Shown here piece by piece: positions 1 to 5,086 of a DNA stretch of 6,879 bases; positions within the stretch are counted from its first letter, which is position 1, and each line of letters starts with the position of its first letter. Position numbers and translations under genes: made by a program. This DNA is from an alpha proteobacterium 3107 (GTDB lineage: Bacteria; Pseudomonadota; Alphaproteobacteria; Rhodobacterales; Rhodobacteraceae): the NCBI GenBank assembly GCA_001483205.1, contig JPPB01000001.1:1-6879 (forward strand), in the 5' to 3' direction. The notes below the pieces were generated by a model. That model did no database searches and was not told the DNA's origin. It saw only the letters and a program-made list of their open reading frames with translations.

Positions 1-464
1 CCAACCGCTGTCGGGCGCTGTTCGCCACCCATTACCATGAGATGACCCGGCTGGCCGACCGGTTGGCGGGGGTGGCGAATGCGACCGTCACGGTCAGGGA
101 GTGGGAGGGCGAGGTGATCTTTCTGCATGAGGTCCGGCAGGGGGCGGCAGATCGGTCCTACGGGGTGCAGGTTGCCCGGCTGGCGGGGCTGCCCCCTGCG
201 GTTATCGAGCGCGCGCGGGTGGTTCTGGACGCGCTGGAGAAAGGGGAGCGAGAGGGCGGGGGCGGTGCAGGCCTGGCGCTGATCGACGATTTGCCGCTTT
301 TTTCGGGTGCGCCCCCGGCCCGGTCTGAGGCGAAGGCGGGGCCGGTGGTTTGCCCGGCGCTCGAGCGGCTTGCAGAGGTTCAGCCCGATGACCTGACGGC
401 GCGGCAGGCATTAGAGCTGATCTATGAGCTGAAAGTTCTGGCGGCGGGGGAGGGGGACGGCTAA
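1..464 (+). CDS. mutS: DNA mismatch repair protein MutS, C-terminal part (5' end outside window)
   Basis: This is the C-terminal end of the mismatch-recognition ATPase, which binds mispairs and recruits MutL. The open frame already runs at base 3 and reads FATHYHE, the conserved histidine loop of the MutS ATPase domain, so the ATG at 42 is internal. After it come the typical segments [18 protein letters not shown] and [13 protein letters not shown], which form the helix-turn-helix dimer contact behind the ATPase. A Gly/Glu-rich linker, a DDLPLF patch and the small C-terminal tetramerisation helices ([17 protein letters not shown]) follow. The stop is TAA at 462-464. It overlaps by four bases the stop of the convergent protease gene, and no terminator hairpin is visible between them. 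Identity is secure; only the upstream part is missing. Confidence 0.97.
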   Translation, partial: NRCRALFATHYHEMTRLADRLAGVANATVTVREWEGEVIFLHEVRQGAADRSYGVQVARLAGLPPAVIERARVVLDALEKGEREGGGGAGLALIDDLPLFSGAPPARSEAKAGPVVCPALERLAEVQPDDLTARQALELIYELKVLAAGEGDG

Positions 465-874
465 GAAATTGGCTTTTCGGGAACAAGATGAATGCCCATG
501 TTATAAGAGACAATCAGCATCCTTTCAAAGCGCCGAAGAAAGTCCATACCGATCAGAATTGGACTGTTGGCTGTCAAAGGTATCTGGCAGGTGCCATCCT
601 GCGTTTCATCACAGACCGTAACTTTTGCCGTCTTGAGGATGATTTTCTGCAAAGCACCGTTGGCAAGACGTGTTTTGCCTACCGAATACGGAGGCACAAG
701 TAGCCCTAATCTGATCCCTTCAGATACCGGAATTTGAACGAAGCCCGTGAATCCGGTGTCAATGATTCCGGTCACGGGAATGTGCGAGTCGTCTGAAACC
801 CTATGCAGGCTGAAGTCCAGGTAAGCTATGTGCGAGCGGTCGAATCGACCGGTCCAGTTCACTTTCTTGTTCAC
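461..874 (-). CDS. Retropepsin-like (clan AA) aspartic protease, small single-domain
   Basis: A 137-residue protein with one aspartic-protease half. It has the catalytic Asp-Thr-Gly at residues 39-41 inside [14 protein letters not shown], a LANG stretch at 70-73, and the hydrophobic-hydrophobic-Gly motif ILIG at 106-109 followed by MDFLRR. One D-T-G per chain means the active enzyme should be a homodimer, as in retropepsins. No signal peptide or membrane segment is visible, so it is probably cytoplasmic. The start is GTG (872-874), supported by AGGA at 882-885 with 7-nt spacing. The gene lies directly downstream of a DUF5678-like gene and overlaps it by 74 nt, which suggests translational coupling. 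Local base composition is much lower in GC than that of mutS or rph. The substrate is unknown. The family assignment rests on motifs, and the physiological role is not established. Confidence 0.8.
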   Translation of the reverse strand: MNKKVNWTGRFDRSHIAYLDFSLHRVSDDSHIPVTGIIDTGFTGFVQIPVSEGIRLGLLVPPYSVGKTRLANGALQKIILKTAKVTVCDETQDGTCQIPLTANSPILIGMDFLRRFERMLIVSYNMGIHLVPEKPIS

Positions 875-1130
875 CGATATATCCTACATTGAACGCTGCG
901 GTTTCACCAATACGAACCAGATAAAACATTCCGTCAGGCACAGCGTCACCAGCCTTTTTCAAGGCATCTTCAGGATACTGCCCAAGGTAGGCCTTCTCGT
1001 TGACCACATCGATTGCCAGGAACTTGCCGTTGTGCGCGCCTTCGTATTTGCTGCGAAACGTGTTGTCGTAAAGGCGTTCTGCAACTTCCGCGATTTGATC
1101 CGGCGACAGGAAGAGTTGGGGTTTCGTCAT
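801..1130 (-). CDS. Small DUF5678-like protein, partner of the aspartic protease
   Basis: A 109-residue soluble protein. Its centre reads GKFLAIDVVNEKAYLGQYPEDALKKA, then PDGMFYLVRIGETAAFNVGYI. This matches the pattern I associate with DUF5678-like proteins often encoded just before clan AA aspartic proteases: a short alpha/beta fold of the type GKFVAID...G..P..AL..A...P...F.L.RIG. The N-terminal residues up to about 30 look helical (SPDQIAEVAERLYDNTF). ATG at 1128-1130 is preceded by AGGGAG (1137-1142) at 6 nt. The recognisable core ends at about residue 87, exactly where the downstream protease starts. The last 20 or so residues resemble nothing I know and may be read-through after loss of an earlier stop. 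Function is unknown. A regulatory, inhibitor or adaptor role towards the protease is inference from gene pairing only. Confidence 0.7.
   Translation of the reverse strand: MTKPQLFLSPDQIAEVAERLYDNTFRSKYEGAHNGKFLAIDVVNEKAYLGQYPEDALKKAGDAVPDGMFYLVRIGETAAFNVGYIGEQESELDRSIRPLAHSLPGLQPA
882..885 (-). promoter_or_regulatory. Ribosome binding site of the aspartic protease gene
   Basis: On the minus strand AGGA lies 7 nt before the GTG at 874. It supports a GTG start inside the upstream partner gene rather than a later ATG. Confidence 0.55.
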
Positions 1131-1163
1131 GCCATTCTCCCTTGCAGTGGGGTTATGGCTTAA

Positions 1164-1192
1164 AATCTAGTGGCAAATGGCACAGTATGCAA
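1164..1192 (-). promoter_or_regulatory. Candidate sigma70-type promoter for the partner/protease pair
   Basis: On the minus strand TTGCAT (1192-1187) and TAGATT (1169-1164) are separated by 17 nt. The -10 box ends 33 nt before the ATG at 1130. The hexamers match the consensus only 3/6 and 4/6, but spacing and position fit. It sits in an AT-richer stretch than the surroundings. Confidence 0.3.
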
Positions 1193-1219
1193 GATTCCAA
1201 GTTCCGAAACAAAAAAGAT

Positions 1220-1249
1220 TCGACTCCCTTCGCCTTGGTCATGTATAGT
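1220..1249 (+). promoter_or_regulatory. Candidate promoter in front of the hairpin and tRNA-like element
   Basis: TCGACT (1220-1225, 4/6 to TTGACA) and TATAGT (1244-1249, 5/6 to TATAAT) are 18 nt apart on the plus strand. A transcript would start near 1256, so the perfect hairpin at 1260-1289 would form its 5' end, followed by the tRNA-like fold. Sequence match only. Confidence 0.3.
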
Positions 1250-1259
1250 CTGCTGAAGT

Positions 1260-1289
1260 GGGCTAGCCACAACAGGTTGTGGCTAGCCC
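1260..1289. repeat. Perfect 13-bp inverted repeat with 4-nt loop
   Basis: The arm GGGCTAGCCACAA (1260-1272) is exactly complementary to 1277-1289, with loop CAGG. There is no T-run on either side, so it is not a normal intrinsic terminator. It contains the palindrome GCTAGC in both arms. It ends 10 nt before the tRNA-like element. It could be a protein-binding operator, a cruciform, or the 5' hairpin of a small RNA. Confidence 0.85.
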
Positions 1290-1299
1290 GATATGTAGT

Positions 1300-1371
1300 G
1301 ACTTGGTGGCCGAATGGTTAGGCGCGGGGCTGGCAATCTCCGACACGCCGGTTCGATCCCGGCCCGGATCT
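1300..1371 (+). ncRNA. tRNA-like element (degenerate tRNA or tRNA-derived remnant)
   Basis: A 72-nt cloverleaf can be drawn. The acceptor GACTTGG (1300-1306) against CCGGATC (1364-1370) pairs at six of seven positions, including two G-U pairs and one C-A mismatch. A 3-bp D stem GCC/GGC (1309-1311/1321-1323) closes a loop with GG. The anticodon stem CGGGG/CTCCG (1325-1329/1338-1342) encloses an eight-nt loop CTGGCAAT. A perfect T arm (1347-1363) carries the canonical TTCGATC loop. The discriminator would be T and is followed by CTG, not CCA. The loop has one base too many for a normal tRNA. Read as CT-GGC-AA the anticodon would be Ala; skipping one G gives a Cys-like GCA loop, and T73 is also usual for tRNA-Cys. 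It could be a decayed tRNA gene, a scar of integration at a tRNA, or a tRNA-mimicking RNA. A working standard tRNA is unlikely. Confidence 0.55.
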
Positions 1372-1471
1372 CTGCGCAAATCAGTGAATCACACCGGAAT
1401 CACTCAATCAAGGCTTTTTTGGCAAGTTTTTCACAGAACGTCCCCAGAAGCGGCAACAGCAAGCTGACCAA

Positions 1472-2077
1472 TCACCCCTTCGGCGTCTTCGGCGTCGAAC
1501 TCACCCCGACCCTCGCCGGGCGCAACAGCCGGTCGCGCAGACGAAACCCCTCGGCGGACACCTGAATGATCTCTCCGGCGACCGTATCCGGCATCGGGGC
1601 CTCGAACATCGCCTCATGGACCAGCGGGTCGAAAACATCCCCCACCTCGGGCGAAATACGCTCGATCCCATGCCGGGCAAACACGTTCAGCAATTCGCGC
1701 CGGGTCAGGTCCACCCCTTCCACCAGCGCCTTATTCGCCTGACGCTGCTTGTCGGTGACGGCCTCCAGCGCGCGGGTCAGATTGTCATAGACCGGCAGAA
1801 TGTCCCGCGACAGCTTTGACCCGCCGTAATGCTCGGCCTCGCGCCGGTCCTTCTCGGCCCGCTTGCGCATATTCTCCGCCTCGGCCAGCGCGCGCAGGAA
1901 CCGGTCGCGAAAGGCGTCCCGCTCTGCCTTCACCGCCTCAAGCGCGTCAATCCCGGCGTCTTCATCCCCGGTGTCCCCCGCATCCCCGGCGACAGACATA
2001 TCCCCGGTTTCTTCGGCGTCGTCCCCGGCACCCCCGGCCTCTTCCGCAAAATCGTCGTTCTTCTTCGCCTCAGCCAT
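1472..2077 (-). CDS. grpE: Nucleotide exchange factor GrpE
   Basis: The co-chaperone that releases ADP from DnaK. With ATG at 2075-2077 it is 201 residues. I chose this start because GAAGGA lies 10 nt upstream; the in-frame TTG at 2095 has no clear site. An acidic, low-complexity Asp/Glu/Gly/Ala N terminus is followed by the long dimerisation coiled coil (about residues 45-75: KAERDAFRDRFLRALAEAEN). The GrpE signature comes next: VFDPLVHEAMFE, then GEIIQVSAEGFRLRDRLLRPARVGVS near the C terminus, the beta domain that contacts DnaK. It follows hrcA by 29 nt and is very probably co-transcribed with it. hrcA-grpE adjacency is widespread and links the factor to heat-shock control. TGA stop at 1472-1474. 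Length and motifs are normal for the family. Confidence 0.96.
   Translation of the reverse strand: MAEAKKNDDFAEEAGGAGDDAEETGDMSVAGDAGDTGDEDAGIDALEAVKAERDAFRDRFLRALAEAENMRKRAEKDRREAEHYGGSKLSRDILPVYDNLTRALEAVTDKQRQANKALVEGVDLTRRELLNVFARHGIERISPEVGDVFDPLVHEAMFEAPMPDTVAGEIIQVSAEGFRLRDRLLRPARVGVSSTPKTPKG
1965..2028. repeat. Degenerate 18/21-bp in-phase repeat inside grpE
   Basis: TCCCCGG recurs at 1965, 1983, 2001 and 2022, always in multiples of three bases. On the minus strand these encode the Gly-Asp dipeptides of the acidic N-terminal tail. This looks like expansion of a low-complexity coding tract and probably has no separate function. Confidence 0.6.
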
Positions 2078-2106
2078 CCCGTCTTCGTCCTTCAACCCCG
2101 GCCCGG

Positions 2107-3171
2107 TCAGAGCCGCTTTGACACCAGCCGCCCGACACTCTGCGCCGCATAACTCACGATCGGAACGATACGCCCGTAGTTCAGCCGCGTCGGGCCGATC
2201 ACCCCGACCGCTCCGATAATCTTCCGATCCGCGTTCATATAGGGTGAAACCACCAAAGAGCTACCCGAAAGTGAAAAAAGTTTGTTCTCGGAGCCGATGA
2301 AAATGCGCACCCCGTCGCCCTGCTCGGTGAGTTCAAGAAATTCGGCAATGTCCCGCTTGCGCTCCAGATCATCGAACAGGCGGCGGATGCGCTCCAGATC
2401 ATCCGTATTGGTTTCCGCATCCAGCAGATTGGCGCGCCCCCGGACAATCAGCCGCTCATGGGCCTCGCCTTCGTTTTCCCACAGGGCCAGCCCGCTTTCG
2501 ACCAGCTCCCGCGCCAGTGCGTCAATTTCCCGACGCCGCGCCGTGATCTCGTGGCTGACAACGGTTTGCAGTTCCGACAGGGTGCGCCCCCGCGCCAGCG
2601 CATTCAGAAAATTCGCCGCTTCGCGCAGAGAGGAAGGCGTCTGTCCGGCAGGGGGCGCGAAAATCCGGTTTTCCACATAGCCGTCAGCAAAGACCAGCAC
2701 CACAAGTGCCCGGTCCTGCTGAAGATGGACAAACTCCACATGCTTGATCGGCGCTTCATGCTTGGGGGTCAGAACCAGGCTCGCCCCGTGGGTCAGCCCC
2801 GACAGGGCCGCGCCGACCCGATCCAGCGTCGCGCCCAGATCGGCGTCCTTCTCGTCAAGGGTCGCGTCGATCTTTTCGCGGTCATTATGGGACAGGTCGT
2901 CGATCTCCAGCACCCCATCGACAAACAGCCGCAGGCCCAGTTGCGTCGGCATCCGGCCCGCCGAGACATGGGGGCTGTCGAGCAGGCCCAGAAATTCCAG
3001 ATCCTGCATGACATTGCGCACCGTCGCCGCGCTAAGCTGTTCCGACAGGACGCGGCTGAGGGTGCGCGACCCGACCGGCTCGCCGCTTTCCAGATAGGAT
3101 TCGACGATCCGGCGAAACACTTCCCGCGACCGGGCGGTCATGTCCTGAAGGATTTGGGTGTGTTCGTGCAT
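2107..3171 (-). CDS. hrcA: Heat-inducible transcription repressor HrcA
   Basis: A repressor of class I heat-shock genes that binds CIRCE operators and is kept active by GroEL. With ATG at 3169-3171 it has 354 residues, normal for the family. Residues 10-85 form the winged-helix DNA-binding region: SREVFRRIVESYLESGEPVGSRTLSR, then SAATVRNVMQDLEFLGLLDSPHVSAGRMPT. The middle and C-terminal part is GAF-like and ends in IIGAVGVIGPTRLNYGRIVPIVSYAAQ, the conserved HrcA tail. The frame stays open upstream to 3390, but that extension is Arg/Pro/Gly-rich and covers GC hairpins, so it is not coding. The ribosome site is weak (GGACCGAG next to the ATG). It heads the hrcA-grpE unit and is divergent from rph. 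I see no CIRCE copy (TTAGCACTC-N9-GAGTGCTAA) in front of it, so autoregulation is not evident here. Confidence 0.96.
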   Translation of the reverse strand: MHEHTQILQDMTARSREVFRRIVESYLESGEPVGSRTLSRVLSEQLSAATVRNVMQDLEFLGLLDSPHVSAGRMPTQLGLRLFVDGVLEIDDLSHNDREKIDATLDEKDADLGATLDRVGAALSGLTHGASLVLTPKHEAPIKHVEFVHLQQDRALVVLVFADGYVENRIFAPPAGQTPSSLREAANFLNALARGRTLSELQTVVSHEITARRREIDALARELVESGLALWENEGEAHERLIVRGRANLLDAETNTDDLERIRRLFDDLERKRDIAEFLELTEQGDGVRIFIGSENKLFSLSGSSLVVSPYMNADRKIIGAVGVIGPTRLNYGRIVPIVSYAAQSVGRLVSKRL

Positions 3172-3200
3172 CTCGGTCCGGGACAATACGGGCCGGAGCA

Positions 3201-3316
3201 GACAAAATCCAGTCATCCGTCGCGTCAATGGGCATCTGCATAAGGGTGCGTCGGTAGCCAACCTATCCCGCCCGGCGGAACGCCGGGCCGCGCCGCCCCC
3301 CCCACGGGGCGGCGCG
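3201..3316 (+). repeat. Intergenic repeat element, copy A
   Basis: It shares three identical blocks, in the same order, with copy B (4846-4954): GACAAAATC (3201-3209), TCTGCATAAGG (3235-3245) and CCCGCCCGGCGGAAC (3267-3281). It ends with a perfect 11-bp hairpin at 3289-3316 (CGCGCCGCCCC against its complement, loop CCCCAC). Both copies read in the plus direction. Copy A lies 30 nt in front of hrcA, in the sense opposite to hrcA. GCCGGA also occurs just before both copies (3192-3197 and 4834-4839). Confidence 0.75.
3271..3287. repeat. 7-bp GC hairpin in the hrcA-rph spacer
   Basis: CCCGGCG (3271-3277) pairs with CGCCGGG (3281-3287) around loop GAA. It is the first of three closely spaced hairpins. 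In copy B the second arm is not conserved, so this stem is specific to copy A. Confidence 0.6.
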
Positions 3317-3332
3317 TTTGCGCCCCCCGTGC

Positions 3333-3348
3333 GGGCCGGACGCGGCCC
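3333..3348. repeat. 6-bp GC hairpin in the hrcA-rph spacer
   Basis: GGGCCG (3333-3338) pairs with CGGCCC (3343-3348) around loop GACG. It is short, and in such GC-rich sequence could arise by chance. Confidence 0.4.
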
Positions 3349-3443
3349 TTCGGGGTGTTCGCGCATCTGTTCCGGCAAAACACCTGACACTTGCTCCCGA
3401 CAGGATCAGGGTTGCACCTTGTGATCAATTTTACGTCGTCGCA

Positions 3444-3449
3444 ATTATA
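3444..3449 (-). promoter_or_regulatory. Possible -10 box for hrcA
   Basis: A perfect TATAAT on the minus strand lies in the only AT-rich pocket of the spacer. The nearest -35-like sequence, TTGACG (3464-3459), is only 9 nt away, which is too close for a sigma70 promoter, and no clear heat-shock-type -35 is seen. Weak candidate. Confidence 0.25.
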
Positions 3450-3517
3450 CAGGGGCCGCGTCAATCCTGCTTGCGCTTTCCGGCCCGCCCCCGTTATCTG
3501 AGGCCCGGACATAACAT

Positions 3518-3522
3518 AAGGA
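3518..3522 (+). promoter_or_regulatory. Ribosome binding site of rph
   Basis: AAGGA lies 7 nt before the ATG at 3530. It fixes that start in preference to the internal ATG at 3557. Confidence 0.8.
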
Positions 3523-3529
3523 CACCGCG

Positions 3530-4243
3530 ATGCGCCCTTCCGGCCGCAAAACCGATGAAATGCGCCCTGTTTCAATCGAAACCGGGGTCAGCGGATATGC
3601 CGAAGGTGCCTGCCTGATCAAAATCGGCGGCACCCATGTGCTCTGCACCGCCAGCGTGGACGAGCGCGTGCCGCCGTTTCTCAGAAACACCGGTCTGGGA
3701 TGGGTGACGGCGGAATACGGGATGCTGCCCAGGGCCACCCACGCCCGCACCCGGCGCGAGGCCGCGGCGGGAAAACAGGGCGGGCGGACGGTGGAAATCC
3801 AGCGCCTGATCGGGCGCAGCCTGCGGGCGGGGGTGGACCGGGTGGTGTTGGGCGACCGCCAGATCATCATCGATTGCGATGTGCTTCAGGCCGATGGCGG
3901 CACCCGCTGCGCCGCGATCACCGGGGGGTGGGTCGCCCTGCGGCTGGCGGTCAACAGGCTGCTGAAGGCCGGGGATGTGACCTCTGACCCCCTTGGCGAT
4001 CCGGTCTCTGCCGTCAGTTGCGGGATTTACGCGGGCCAGCCGGTGCTCGACCTTGACTATCGCGAGGATTCCGAGGCCGGGACCGACGGCAATTTCGTCA
4101 TGGCCGGGGCGTCGCGCCTGATCGAGGTTCAGATGTCCGCCGAGGGCGCGACCTTTTCCCGTGACCAGATGGCGACGCTGATGGACCTGGCCGAAAAGGG
4201 CGCGGGCGCGCTGTCGGCGGCCCAGATCGCGGCATGTGCGTGA
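3530..4243 (+). CDS. rph: Ribonuclease PH
   Basis: A phosphate-dependent 3'-5' exoribonuclease that trims tRNA precursors down to the CCA end and forms a hexameric ring. The protein is 237 residues, the usual full length. Visible family motifs in order: [18 protein letters not shown] at the N terminus, [99 protein letters not shown], and [17 protein letters not shown]. These include the Arg- and Asp-rich phosphate and metal site of the RNase PH fold. It is the first gene of the plus-strand cluster, and its TGA at 4241-4243 overlaps the start of rdgB, so the two are probably translationally coupled. It is not truncated, unlike the rph of some E. coli K-12 strains. Confidence 0.97.
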   Translation: MRPSGRKTDEMRPVSIETGVSGYAEGACLIKIGGTHVLCTASVDERVPPFLRNTGLGWVTAEYGMLPRATHARTRREAAAGKQGGRTVEIQRLIGRSLRAGVDRVVLGDRQIIIDCDVLQADGGTRCAAITGGWVALRLAVNRLLKAGDVTSDPLGDPVSAVSCGIYAGQPVLDLDYREDSEAGTDGNFVMAGASRLIEVQMSAEGATFSRDQMATLMDLAEKGAGALSAAQIAACA

Positions 4244-4863
4244 TGCGCGGGCTGGCGGGGGGCAGGCTGGCGCTGGCGTCGCACAATCGGGGCAAATTGC
4301 GGGAGATCGCCGCGTTGCTGGCCCCCTATGGCACAAGCGTGGTGTCCGCCGCAGAGCTCGGCCTGCCGGAACCGGAAGAAACCGAAGACACATTCGCCGG
4401 GAACGCCCGGATCAAGGCCCGGTTCGTGGCCCGGGAAAGCGGCCTGCCTGCGCTCTCGGATGACAGCGGCATTGCCGTCGATGCTTTGGGCGGCGCGCCG
4501 GGGGTGCACACCGCTGATTGGGCCGAAACCCCGGACGGGCGCGATTTCGCCCTGGCGATGCGCCGGGTCCGGGCGCTGCTGGAGGAGCGCGCGGCCCCGC
4601 CCCCGCACAGCGCCGCGTTTCACTGCGCCCTGTGCCTCGCCTGGCCCGACGGCGATGATCAGGTGTTCGCGGGCCGGATCACCGGCACCCTGACCTGGCC
4701 GCCGCGCGGCGACCGGGGGTTCGGCTATGACCCGATGTTCATCCCCGACGGCGAAAGCCAGACCTTCGGCGAAATGGACCCGGCCCGCAAACACGCGATG
4801 AGCCACCGCGCCCGTGCCTTCGCCAAACTGGTTGCCGGATGTTTTGACAAAATCTCGACATAA
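4234..4863 (+). CDS. rdgB: dITP/XTP pyrophosphatase (RdgB/HAM1 family)
   Basis: Hydrolyses non-canonical purine triphosphates (dITP, ITP, XTP) to the monophosphate, keeping deaminated bases out of DNA and RNA. Family motifs are complete: [10 protein letters not shown] (substrate-binding S-H-N-x-x-K), [40 protein letters not shown] (metal-binding DDSG), [15 protein letters not shown], and [19 protein letters not shown]. The length is 209 residues from ATG 4234 (10-nt overlap with rph) or 206 from ATG 4243, which forms a TGATG junction with the rph stop. Neither start has a good ribosome site, and the second is equally plausible. The last codons (FDKIST) lie inside repeat copy B, so the repeat covers the gene's 3' end. 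The function is secure; the exact start is not. Confidence 0.96.
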   Translation: MCVMRGLAGGRLALASHNRGKLREIAALLAPYGTSVVSAAELGLPEPEETEDTFAGNARIKARFVARESGLPALSDDSGIAVDALGGAPGVHTADWAETPDGRDFALAMRRVRALLEERAAPPPHSAAFHCALCLAWPDGDDQVFAGRITGTLTWPPRGDRGFGYDPMFIPDGESQTFGEMDPARKHAMSHRARAFAKLVAGCFDKIST

Positions 4864-4954
4864 CGGAGACCTCTGCATAAGGCTGTATCGCCCCCCAATC
4901 CCCCGCCCGGCGGAACTGCCCAAGCAGCGCCTGCCTGCCCCCCCGGCAGGCGCT
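4846..4954 (+). repeat. Intergenic repeat element, copy B
   Basis: It shares GACAAAATC (4846-4854), TCTGCATAAGG (4872-4882) and CCCGCCCGGCGGAAC (4902-4916) with copy A in the same order and orientation. It ends in a perfect 10-bp hairpin: AGCGCCTGCC (4926-4935) against 4945-4954, loop TGCCCCCCC. The outer GCGCC/GGCGC pairs are common to both copies. The inner pairs differ (GCCCC/GGGGC in A, TGCC/GGCA in B) but stay complementary. It begins inside the last codons of rdgB. Confidence 0.75.
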
Positions 4955-5086
4955 TATAGACGCCTCAACCAGTCGGAACGTATGGGCTTTATGGCAAAAA
5001 CATCACAAATACGGACTATCGCGAAAAGCGCCCGCCCAGGCAGGCGGCTGCCCGGCTCGGCCAACCGGTCAACAGGCAAAGGTCTT

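Larger units (their letters stand above)
1131..1471. other. 341-nt spacer without a protein gene
   Basis: This separates the accessory gene pair from the 3' end of grpE. It holds the candidate promoters, the 13-bp hairpin and the tRNA-like fold listed separately. Bases 1372-1471 contain a short direct repeat GAATCAC (twice, starting 1385 and 1397), a T6 run (1415-1420) and a T5 run (1427-1431), without a stable stem before them. I see no convincing terminator for grpE. Confidence 0.7.
3172..3529. other. 358-nt divergent spacer between hrcA and rph
   Basis: No protein gene is seen. From left to right it holds repeat copy A (3201-3316), three GC-rich hairpins (3271-3287, 3289-3316 and 3333-3348), an AT-rich pocket around 3420-3450 with a perfect TATAAT on the minus strand, and the rph ribosome binding site. 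Any hrcA transcript starting in the AT-rich pocket would carry a highly structured leader of about 270 nt. Confidence 0.7.

Noticed and set aside
1411..1431. Intrinsic terminator at the T6/T5 runs
   Set aside because: No stable stem precedes the T-runs on the plus strand, and the minus strand also lacks one.
1965..2028. Possible CRISPR-like or regulatory repeat in grpE
   Set aside because: The units are in phase with the reading frame and encode the acidic tail, so coding low complexity explains them.
2078..2095. TTG start for grpE at 2095
   Set aside because: There is no good ribosome site for it, whereas GAAGGA precedes the ATG at 2077.
2458..3243. Long plus-strand open frame (261 codons)
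   Set aside because: It is antisense to hrcA, whose motifs are complete. The product is Arg/Gln/Pro-rich with no family pattern, a typical shadow in GC-rich DNA.
3172..3390. N-terminal extension of hrcA to a start at 3390
   Set aside because: The added 73 residues are low-complexity Arg/Pro/Gly, cover GC hairpins, and exceed the usual HrcA length. The family-like N terminus begins at 3171.
3572..4393. Long minus-strand open frame (273 codons) opposite rph and rdgB
   Set aside because: It is a shadow of rph/rdgB codon bias. The composition is Arg/Ala/Pro/His-rich and there is no ribosome site or motif.
4844..4866. TTGACA (4844-4849) as a -35 box for hemW
   Set aside because: No -10-like hexamer is found 16-18 nt downstream, and the motif lies in rdgB codons and within the repeat.
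4129..4923. Long minus-strand open frame (264 codons) opposite rdgB
   Set aside because: It lies over the secure rdgB gene and a repeat, and no protein motif can be recognised.
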